From Clostridiaceae bacterium (GTDB taxonomy: Bacteria; Bacillota; Clostridia; Peptostreptococcales; Peptostreptococcaceae): a DNA stretch of 12,571 nucleotides. This document shows, piece after piece, positions 7,401 through 12,571 of this stretch (position 1 is the stretch's first letter; each line of letters opens with the position of its first letter). The notes under the pieces were generated by a model. It was not told the origin of the DNA, did not search any database, and was given only the letters and a program-made list of their open reading frames with translations. The stretch spans positions 1-12,571 of the forward strand of contig CABIVQ010000071.1 in assembly GCA_902362365.1 (NCBI GenBank), in the 5' to 3' direction. The position numbers and the translations under genes were made by a program.

Positions 7401-7447
7401 AAAAAGATCAGTTCGAAATATTTAATTTATTTTGAACTGACCTTTTT
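7401..7447. terminator. Long bidirectional terminator after the Dph6-like gene
   Basis: Bases 7401-7420 pair with 7428-7447: A tract, GATCAGTTC with GAACTGACC (one A-C mismatch), then A/T pairs to a 7-base loop, with T and A tracts on either foot. It lies 2 bases after the Dph6-like stop and 27 bases beyond the stop of the opposing small gene. Confidence 0.88.
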
Positions 7448-7474
7448 ATTTTTAGGAATTATATTTAATTTTAT

Positions 7475-7624
7475 TTATTTCTTTTCCCATGCAATCATTA
7501 TAATATCTTTACCAGTTTCTGATTTTATTTGAGCTTCAGCTTTTCTTATAGCATCTTGCTCTTTACTGTCAAGATGAGCTATTTGAAAAGTGTTATGACC
7601 ACATTCACAATTATGTTCCATCAT
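7475..7624 (-). CDS. Small cysteine-containing protein, 49 residues, unrecognised
   Basis: On the - strand a 50-codon frame starts ATG ATG behind a near-perfect SD (AAGGAGG, 7630-7636) and stops TAA at 7475-7477. The product begins MMEHNCECGHNTFQ: a compact CxC plus flanking His residues (CECGH) suggests metal binding. An amphipathic helix follows (DSKEQDAIRKAEAQIKSE), then a hydrophobic strand IIMIAW. It has no signal peptide or membrane helix. Either ATG could start; the second (7621) has 8 bases to the SD, the first 5. A TGTTATACT extended -10 at 7674-7682 on the same strand could be its promoter. It ends in the terminator shared with the Dph6-like gene. It resembles a zinc-ribbon fragment; no family is assigned. 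Confidence 0.75.
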   Translation of the reverse strand: MMEHNCECGHNTFQIAHLDSKEQDAIRKAEAQIKSETGKDIIMIAWEKK

Positions 7625-7636
7625 TAAGTCCTCCTT

Positions 7637-7886
7637 AAAATATGTTATTTATATTTTATGAAAATAGGGTAAAAGTATAACAATAGATAATTTGTATTTT
7701 TAGAAATAATAAAAAAATTATTTAAAAATTACTAATTAAATTATGGGGAATTTTAATGTGTACATAAAGTAAGAAATACTTTAAATCAGTTTATATTGAG
7801 TTTTGGATATCATAATATAAATATTAAACTGTGATATAATACCAAAGACAAAATATTTATCCTAGAATATTAGTTAGGAGGAATAC
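7637..7886. other. Intergenic region between the small gene and the MerR gene
   Basis: A 250-base very AT-rich stretch with divergent promoters at its ends and no open frame of note. TAATAT-AA-ATATTA (7813-7826) is a small palindrome beside the MerR -10 and may be an autoregulatory site, though such AT palindromes occur by chance. Confidence 0.5.
7832..7840 (+). promoter_or_regulatory. Extended -10 promoter of the MerR gene
   Basis: TGATATAAT (7832-7840) is an extended -10 with perfect TATAAT, 46 bases before the MerR ATG. No consensus -35 lies 17-19 bases upstream, which suits an activator-dependent or extended -10 promoter. Confidence 0.5.
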
Positions 7887-8705
7887 ATGAAGGATTATTA
7901 TAAAATAGGAGAAATATCAAAAATATATGGAATAGGAAGAGACTCACTTATGTATTATGAGGAAATAGGAATTTTAAATCCTTATAGAGATACAAATGGA
8001 TACAGATTATACAGCATTTCAGATATATGGAGATTAAATTTAATAAAAGAGTTAAGAAGTTTAAATTTTCCGATGAAAAAAATAAAAGAATATCTAGCAA
8101 ATAGAAGTATTGAATCAACAAATCAAATGTTAAATGAAGAAATAGAATTAATTGATAATAAAATATTAGAGCTTTTATCTCATAAAGAGAATATTAAACA
8201 AAGATTAAAATCTATTGAAGAAACAGTTAGTAATACTAAGTTTAATGAAATTAAAGTAGAATATATTGAAAAAAGAAAAGCTTTAAAGTTGAATGCAAAC
8301 ATAAAAAGAGATGAGGATGTAGACTTTTTAATACAAAAGCTTCAAAAGGAATATGAACATAGGTTCAATATTCTTGGTAATAATAATATAGGAGCTGTAT
8401 ACTCTTTGGATTCTATAAAAAAGCATATATACAATGAATTTAACTCCGTATTTTGTCTTTTAAATGAAGATGAAAGAATATACAATATAACTTTTGATGA
8501 AAATTATTATATTACTATGACTTATAGAGGAAGTTATAGCAATAATAAAGAATATATAAATAGAATGATTGAATACTCGACTGATAAAAACTATGAGATA
8601 ATCGGAGATCCTATAGAAATATATAAAATAGATGTACATGAAACAGGTAAAGTTGAAGAATTTATTACAGAAATTCAAATACCTATAAAGAAAAGATTAC
8701 AATAG
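7887..8705 (+). CDS. MerR-family transcriptional regulator with effector-binding C-terminus
   Basis: A 272-residue DNA-binding regulator. The N-terminal winged helix-turn-helix is clear: YYKIGEISKIYGIGRDSLMYYEEIGIL, then NGYRLYS and a second helical unit through about residue 70. A coiled-coil dimerisation helix runs about 75-120 (EEIELIDNKILELLSHKENIKQRLK pattern). The remaining 150 residues resemble the GyrI-like/AraC effector-binding domain of BmrR/BltR-type regulators (conserved-looking start KVEYIEKRKAL), which bind lipophilic drugs. The inducer is unknown. ATG start with TAGGAGG upstream. A GNAT acetyltransferase with its own strong promoter follows 113 bases later and could be a target, but no dyad was found between its -35 and -10 elements. 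Confidence 0.9.
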   Translation: MKDYYKIGEISKIYGIGRDSLMYYEEIGILNPYRDTNGYRLYSISDIWRLNLIKELRSLNFPMKKIKEYLANRSIESTNQMLNEEIELIDNKILELLSHKENIKQRLKSIEETVSNTKFNEIKVEYIEKRKALKLNANIKRDEDVDFLIQKLQKEYEHRFNILGNNNIGAVYSLDSIKKHIYNEFNSVFCLLNEDERIYNITFDENYYITMTYRGSYSNNKEYINRMIEYSTDKNYEIIGDPIEIYKIDVHETGKVEEFITEIQIPIKKRLQ

Positions 8706-8715
8706 CTATAAGTAT

Positions 8716-8745
8716 TTGACAAACAAAGGGGAATTTTTTTATAAT
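8716..8745 (+). promoter_or_regulatory. Consensus promoter of the GNAT operon
   Basis: TTGACA (8716-8721), 18-base spacer, TATAAT (8740-8745): both hexamers perfect for the housekeeping sigma factor. The predicted transcript starts near 8752, about 67 bases before the TTG start. A second TATAAT at 8771-8776 lies in a near-copy of the same AT tract. Confidence 0.85.
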
Positions 8746-8818
8746 TAAATCAAGTCTCACCAAAATTTTTTATAATTAATAGAGTTATTGGTTTTAAAGA
8801 TATAAGGGGGTAAAACTT

Positions 8819-9604
8819 TTGATTACCAAGGTAAATGAAAGCTTAGAAAATGCATTTTGGGAATATGTATCCCATGAAGAGCGTATAAATTTATTTATTA
8901 TAGGTGATGTAGAGAATTATGGATTCGAAACTGACTTTCAAGATGTTTGGTTTCAAATGAATGATGATAAGATTGTAGCAGTAATGTTGAGATACTATAA
9001 ATCTTTAATTATTTATAGTTATGAAAATGATTATAATATAGATGAAATGATAGATCATATAAATAGCTTAGATATAAAAGAAATTAGTGGTAAAAAAATA
9101 GTTATTGATAGGTTATTGACAAAATATAAGGACTTTAAAAAGAGTAAAGAAACTCAATTTTGTAGTTTAAAAACTTTAAAAGAGATAGATGTCTTAAACT
9201 TGAAAGATAATAAAATAGAAAAAGCAGAAATTAGTGATTTAAAAGAATTAAATGATTTTATATGTAGTGTAGAAGATATGTATACTGAAGATTATATAGA
9301 AACTAAGACTAAACAATTAAAAGAAAAAAATACAAGGATATACTTTATAAAACAAGATGATAAAATAGTAAGTACTACATCTACAGGTATAGAAACTAGT
9401 TTTCTAGCTATGGTATGCGGAACATGTACAGATGTAAATTATAGAAATCAAGGTTTAGCTACTTTAATGACTTATACATTATCAAAAGAATTAGTTAATG
9501 AAGGGAAGATACCTTGTTTATTTTATTCTAGTGAAGTTGCAGGTAGAATATATAAAAAAATTGGATATGAAATAGATGCTAATTGGAGTATGTTATTAAA
9601 GTAA
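8819..9604 (+). CDS. GNAT-family N-acetyltransferase
   Basis: A 261-residue cytoplasmic protein with a C-terminal GNAT fold. The acetyl-CoA-binding motif A is CTDVNYRNQGLATLM (about 203-217, with the R/QxxGxA-like RNQGLA), and motif B is YKKIGYE (245-251). The N-terminal 130 residues form a less conserved domain, as in two-domain GNATs of the FR47/GNAT_acetyltran type. Substrate is unknown. The start is TTG at 8819 with AAGGGGG eight bases upstream; no in-frame ATG fits. It is the first gene of a probable two-gene operon under a consensus promoter; the next gene begins 16 bases after its stop. Confidence 0.85.
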   Translation: MITKVNESLENAFWEYVSHEERINLFIIGDVENYGFETDFQDVWFQMNDDKIVAVMLRYYKSLIIYSYENDYNIDEMIDHINSLDIKEISGKKIVIDRLLTKYKDFKKSKETQFCSLKTLKEIDVLNLKDNKIEKAEISDLKELNDFICSVEDMYTEDYIETKTKQLKEKNTRIYFIKQDDKIVSTTSTGIETSFLAMVCGTCTDVNYRNQGLATLMTYTLSKELVNEGKIPCLFYSSEVAGRIYKKIGYEIDANWSMLLK

Positions 9605-9620
9605 ATATCAGGAGAAGGAT

Positions 9621-9887
9621 ATGGAAAAAAGCGAAAGAAAAAAATATTATAGATTAAAAGCATTAAAAGAATCTTCTATGGTATTTTCAATAATTTTAAT
9701 ATTATTTGTATTGGTTATGAAGTTTGATAACTCTATATTTTCGGTACTATTATCTAATATAGGACTTAAAGCTACTATTCCAATATTAGTTTTATTATTT
9801 ATTTGTTATACAGTTGTATATACTGTTAATTATGCATATGGAGAAATGGATATAAGAGTAAAAAAAGATGATTTAAAAAGCGAGTAA
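9621..9887 (+). CDS. Small two-helix membrane protein
   Basis: An 88-residue protein with a basic N-terminus (KSERKKYYRLKALK), two hydrophobic helices (about residues 20-37 and 48-69) and a charged C-terminus, giving a hairpin topology with both ends probably inside. No family is recognised with confidence; it resembles the many DUF-class two-TM proteins of clostridia. ATG start is preceded by AGGAGAAGG. It is co-transcribed with the GNAT gene, 16 bases away, and its stop codon lies inside the operon's terminator hairpin. Confidence 0.75.
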   Translation: MEKSERKKYYRLKALKESSMVFSIILILFVLVMKFDNSIFSVLLSNIGLKATIPILVLLFICYTVVYTVNYAYGEMDIRVKKDDLKSE

Positions 9888-9902
9888 AATTACTCGTTTT
9901 TT
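9875..9902 (+). terminator. Terminator of the GNAT operon
   Basis: AAAAAG, then CGAGTA (9881-9886), loop of 4, TACTCG (9891-9896), then six T. The stop codon TAA (9885-9887) is within the stem and loop. Confidence 0.85.
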
Positions 9903-9955
9903 ATAAGTAAAATAAATGAATTATATACAAATAGTAAAGATCATTAAATTACTTA

Positions 9956-9987
9956 CCATTATAAAGCCTTGTACAATTACATATAAT
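9956..9987 (+). promoter_or_regulatory. Tentative sporulation-sigma promoter of the SpoIVB-like gene
   Basis: CATATAAT (9980-9987) resembles the sigma-E -10 CATACANT, and ATTATAAA lies 14 bases before it. The match is weak and in AT-rich DNA. B. subtilis spoIVB is instead read by sigma-F and sigma-G, for which I see no better match. Confidence 0.2.
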
Positions 9988-10028
9988 AATATTGCAATTA
10001 AAAATATTTAATTTAAAAGGAGAAATCT

Positions 10029-11003
10029 ATGAAAAAATCCTTTAGAATTAAGATGAAAATGTTTTTAATTATTTTCTTATTAATAATATTATTTCCAACG
10101 TGCATTTATTCAATGCAAAAAAAAGAAAAAATTCCTTCTGAAGTTATTATAGGAGGAGAACTTTTACAAATAAATATGAATACTAATAAAGTTATGTATT
10201 ACAGAAATGAAAATGAAAAAAATGGATTAGAAAATTATGATTTAATATGCAAAATAGATGGGAAAAATATAAATAATAGAGAAGACATATTTGAGCATAT
10301 TTTATCAAATAAAAAAGATGAAAAAGTTGAAACTATAGTATTAAGAAATAATAAGTACGAAACAGTATATTTAAAACTAAATGATTTAAAGCCATCTTTT
10401 TTTACAGAATATATACCTTTTTCTGCTACTTTAACTTATATAAATCCAAACGACTGTTCTTTTGGTGCAGTTGCTCATAACATAAAAGTACCAGATTTTA
10501 ATAATGTATTAACTCAAAATGGAGAAATTTATTTATGTAATATGTTAGAAATAAAAAAATCTAATGAATTTGAAGTGGGAAGTATACATGGAAAAGTTAA
10601 TGATTCTTCTCAAGGCAAAATTAATAAAGTAAATGAATTTGGTGCAAAAGGAAATATTAATTTAAATGGTTTTAAAGATAAACAAATTTATGAAGTTTGT
10701 AAAGCAAAGGATGTTAAATTAGGAAGTGCAAGTTTAGTAATAAATAATAGTAATGAAGAAAATAAAAAGTTTTATGAAATTAATATAACTAAAATTAATA
10801 AGCAAAACAAGCCAAGTACACAAGGTTTTGAATTTGAAGTAGTAGATGAAGATTTTATAAAAGAATATGGTGGTATATTACAAGGTATGAGTGGCTCACC
10901 AATAGTTCAAAATGGTAAAATTATAGGAGCATTATCTCATGTAATAGCTACGAATCCAAAGGATGGTATAGGATTATATATAGAATGGATGATGGAAAAA
11001 TAA
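10029..11003 (+). CDS. SpoIVB-type serine peptidase (family S55), sporulation
   Basis: A 324-residue exported protease. Residues 9-28 form a signal or anchor helix. Residues 36-118 are a shortened PDZ-like domain (IIGGELLQINMNT..., then GLENYDLICKIDG). The S55 peptidase domain follows with His150 in FGAVAH, Asp273 in EVVDED and Ser288 in QGMSGSP; spacings agree with the B. subtilis SpoIVB residues His236, Asp363 and Ser378. The C-terminal GLYIEWMMEK matches the family end. In B. subtilis SpoIVB crosses the forespore-mother cell space and triggers pro-sigma-K processing through SpoIVFA. Here recN and spo0A, usual neighbours of spoIVB, are absent, so this may be a paralogue, as is known for C. 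difficile. ATG start with AAAGGAGA upstream; it converges on the PHP gene. Confidence 0.88.
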   Translation: MKKSFRIKMKMFLIIFLLIILFPTCIYSMQKKEKIPSEVIIGGELLQINMNTNKVMYYRNENEKNGLENYDLICKIDGKNINNREDIFEHILSNKKDEKVETIVLRNNKYETVYLKLNDLKPSFFTEYIPFSATLTYINPNDCSFGAVAHNIKVPDFNNVLTQNGEIYLCNMLEIKKSNEFEVGSIHGKVNDSSQGKINKVNEFGAKGNINLNGFKDKQIYEVCKAKDVKLGSASLVINNSNEENKKFYEINITKINKQNKPSTQGFEFEVVDEDFIKEYGGILQGMSGSPIVQNGKIIGALSHVIATNPKDGIGLYIEWMMEK

Positions 11004-11022
11004 ATTTCCATCATCTATTTTT
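10988..11022. terminator. Bidirectional terminator, SpoIVB-like / PHP genes
   Basis: GATGATGGAAA (10988-10998) pairs perfectly with TTTCCATCATC (11005-11015) around a 6-base loop, with TATTTTTTT after it on the + strand. Both stop codons (11001-11003 and 11015-11017) are in or against the hairpin. Confidence 0.85.
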
Positions 11023-12457
11023 TTACCCAAATAGGAGCTGTAACTGAAATTTTATCTCCGTTTTGAATAACCTTAACATAATAAAATGTATTTTCATTAG
11101 ATTGTAAACTAAATTCTAACTTAGCTAAATTAGAATTAAATTTTTTGCTTTTAATTATTTTACCTTGATTACTTATTACTTGAATTTCATTAATTTTATC
11201 GTCAAAATCATTATCAATAGCGCATATTGCGAAATTTAATTTTGAAGGTTTATTTAATGTTGATCCCAAAGGAGAATCATTAACTGTATAGTCTATTTTT
11301 ATGTTTTTGTCTTCAGTAGCATAAACTCTCATATTTCTTAAGCCATCATATAATGCTTCTTTGGTAAGGTCAGTAGATAAAATTACTGTTCTATATTCAT
11401 TAGCTATACCAAAATCCATTTTATGGTTGTCCTGATTACATGTTGGAGCAAGATGCCATCCTTTATCTAAAGCCTTTTGATACATATCATGAGTTCTTTT
11501 GTTTTTACTGATGTCTTTTTTAGCACCATTACCGACTTCTAAAAGACAAATTACACTATCAGCTTGAGGCGAATATTCAAAATCCTCGAAATCACCAAAT
11601 CTAGAACCTGGATGGTTAAATTGTCCTATTAAGTCATCGTAGTTGGAGATAAGTGAATAAAAGTTTTTTAAATCTAGAGTTTCATCATTTCTAGAAACAA
11701 ATCCATCAGTGTTGAATATATTTATATGACCTTTAGGATTTTTTACCTTACTACTATAGGTCATTTCAAATCCATCTAATGCAATAAACTCTCCATTTGT
11801 TGTATATTTTTTTGAACAGTTTATTAAATTAGTCCATTTTTCACTAAAACTAGCATCATCTAGAGTACACTTTAAGTCGTTGTCAAAGTAATTTGAGTGT
11901 TCAGTTATAGCAAAAAAATCTAATTCTGCTTTGTACTTGGATAGATAATAAGCATCTTCATAAGTTCCATGTCCATCACTATTAGATGTGTGAGCATGAA
12001 GTAATCCCCTATAATGAGTGTATATGGGTGTACCAACAGTAAAATACCACTCTAATTCTTTTTTATTCTTATTTGGGGATAAATCGGAAAGTTCTATTTT
12101 AGCTATTTGACTTCCTCTTTTAAATTTTTTCTTAGGTGTATAGGTTATTTTATTATCTGTTATTTTGCATTCTTTTGTTACATCTTTATAATTAATATAA
12201 AGCTTTATAGAAGATAAATCCACACCACTAGAATCTTTAAAATTAACACTAATTTTAGGTTTACCAATTATATATTGTTGACACTTATTAGGATTAATTT
12301 TATTTATATCTGGGGGTGTTAAATCAATATTTTCTTCACTTATTGCATTTGCAATATAATTTTGAGTTTCATTTCTTGTAATATCTTTATCTTTAAAGAT
12401 AAGGATACTAGCTAAGATAATTGGAATTATTAATAATGTTATTTTTTTTAATTTCAT
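11015..12457 (-). CDS. Secreted/anchored PHP-family metallohydrolase (CehA/McbA-like) with Ig-like domain
   Basis: A 480-residue protein starting with an uncleaved-looking signal anchor (basic MKLKK, hydrophobic 6-21). Residues about 62-142 form an Ig-like beta domain (SSGVDLSSIKLYINYKDVT pattern). The PHP metallohydrolase domain follows at about 148-382: HAHTSNSDG gives His154, His156 and Asp161; TEH gives Glu186/His187; GHIN gives His244; FNHPG gives His282; and CNQDNH gives Asp343/His345, a full metal-site set. About 100 C-terminal residues form another beta-rich domain. Related proteins hydrolyse phosphoesters or carbamates; here an extracytoplasmic phosphoesterase is the likeliest role, with unknown substrate. 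ATG start with AGGGATG upstream. The gene begins 23 bases after the right repeat copy, just as the HAD gene follows the left. Confidence 0.85.
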   Translation of the reverse strand: MKLKKITLLIIPIILASILIFKDKDITRNETQNYIANAISEENIDLTPPDINKINPNKCQQYIIGKPKISVNFKDSSGVDLSSIKLYINYKDVTKECKITDNKITYTPKKKFKRGSQIAKIELSDLSPNKNKKELEWYFTVGTPIYTHYRGLLHAHTSNSDGHGTYEDAYYLSKYKAELDFFAITEHSNYFDNDLKCTLDDASFSEKWTNLINCSKKYTTNGEFIALDGFEMTYSSKVKNPKGHINIFNTDGFVSRNDETLDLKNFYSLISNYDDLIGQFNHPGSRFGDFEDFEYSPQADSVICLLEVGNGAKKDISKNKRTHDMYQKALDKGWHLAPTCNQDNHKMDFGIANEYRTVILSTDLTKEALYDGLRNMRVYATEDKNIKIDYTVNDSPLGSTLNKPSKLNFAICAIDNDFDDKINEIQVISNQGKIIKSKKFNSNLAKLEFSLQSNENTFYYVKVIQNGDKISVTAPIWVKK

Positions 12458-12480
12458 GATATCATCCCTAGTAAATAATT

Positions 12481-12566
12481 CGTTTTGTTAACTTATTTAT
12501 ATTTGAATCTCGACCCCGATAGGGATTATAATAGTTTCACCACAAAACATATTCCCCCTATAGAAA
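12481..12566 (-). repeat. Right copy of the 86-bp inverted repeat (upstream of the PHP gene)
   Basis: Reverse complement of bases 1-86, 85 of 86 identical. It sits 23 bases upstream of the PHP gene's ATG, the same distance and orientation relative to its gene as the left copy to the HAD gene (base 86 and ATG 110), although the 23-base spacers themselves differ. On the + strand it continues with GGAGT to the window end, completing AGAAAGGAG, a Shine-Dalgarno-like sequence for a gene beyond the window. Confidence 0.9.
12503..12532 (+). promoter_or_regulatory. Possible outward promoter inside the right repeat copy
   Basis: TTGAAT (12503-12508), 18-base spacer, TATAAT (12527-12532), reading out of the window; AAAGGAG at 12564-12570 would be the SD of the next gene. 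In the left copy the equivalent -10 is TACAAT, because the only difference between the copies falls in this hexamer. Confidence 0.5.
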
Positions 12567-12571
12567 GGAGT

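Noticed and set aside
8460..8678. 72-codon frame on the - strand
   Set aside because: It is antisense inside the MerR gene; its Ile/Phe/Tyr-rich product reflects AT-rich reverse codons.
10089..10115. Possible lipoprotein box (FPTC) in the SpoIVB-like signal region
   Set aside because: The residue before Cys is Thr and the one before that is Pro, unlike the usual Gly/Ala/Ser pattern; a normal signal or anchor is likelier.
1..12571. Composite transposon or integrative element bounded by the inverted repeats
   Set aside because: No transposase, integrase, relaxase, resistance or phage gene is present, no target duplication can be checked, and gene content is ordinary chromosomal.

Overview
The window looks like chromosomal DNA from a low-GC, endospore-forming member of the Clostridia. 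It is visibly AT-rich, uses AGA/ATA/TTA codons heavily, starts several genes at TTG or GTG behind strong Shine-Dalgarno (SD) sites, and carries a SpoIVB-type sporulation protease. The gene set (VanW-domain protein, TIGR01212 radical SAM protein, Zn-dependent phospholipase-like protein, DUF606 and DUF308 membrane proteins) would fit Peptostreptococcaceae or Clostridiaceae. The species cannot be named from the sequence alone.

Layout. Positions 1-86 and 12481-12566 are an inverted repeat with 85 of 86 bases identical. It lies directly upstream of the first and last genes, which both point inward. Between the repeats: a Cof-type HAD phosphatase (+) converges on a phospholipase C-like protein (-); a DJ-1/PfpI protein (+) is followed by a doubtful small membrane ORF and a 133-nt rod-shaped palindromic element, then converges on a radical SAM protein (-). 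A VanW-domain surface protein (+) converges on a DUF308 membrane protein (-), which is divergent from a half-size DMT/DUF606 membrane protein (+). Next come a PP-loop ATPase of the diphthine-ammonia ligase family (+) and, convergent to it, a 49-residue Cys-containing protein (-). A MerR regulator (+), a GNAT acetyltransferase plus a two-helix membrane protein (+, two-gene operon) and a SpoIVB-type serine protease (+) follow. The protease converges on a secreted or membrane-anchored PHP-family metallohydrolase (-).

The region reads as a patchwork of mostly monocistronic housekeeping and accessory genes, not one pathway. Most convergent pairs are separated by only a few bases and share a palindromic bidirectional terminator that overlaps or abuts the stop codons. 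I see no transposase, integrase, phage gene, CRISPR array, tRNA or rRNA. The parts least explained by known families are the terminal inverted repeat, which has outward promoter/SD signals and pseudoknot potential, the rod-shaped element at 2616-2748, and the small gene at 7475-7624.
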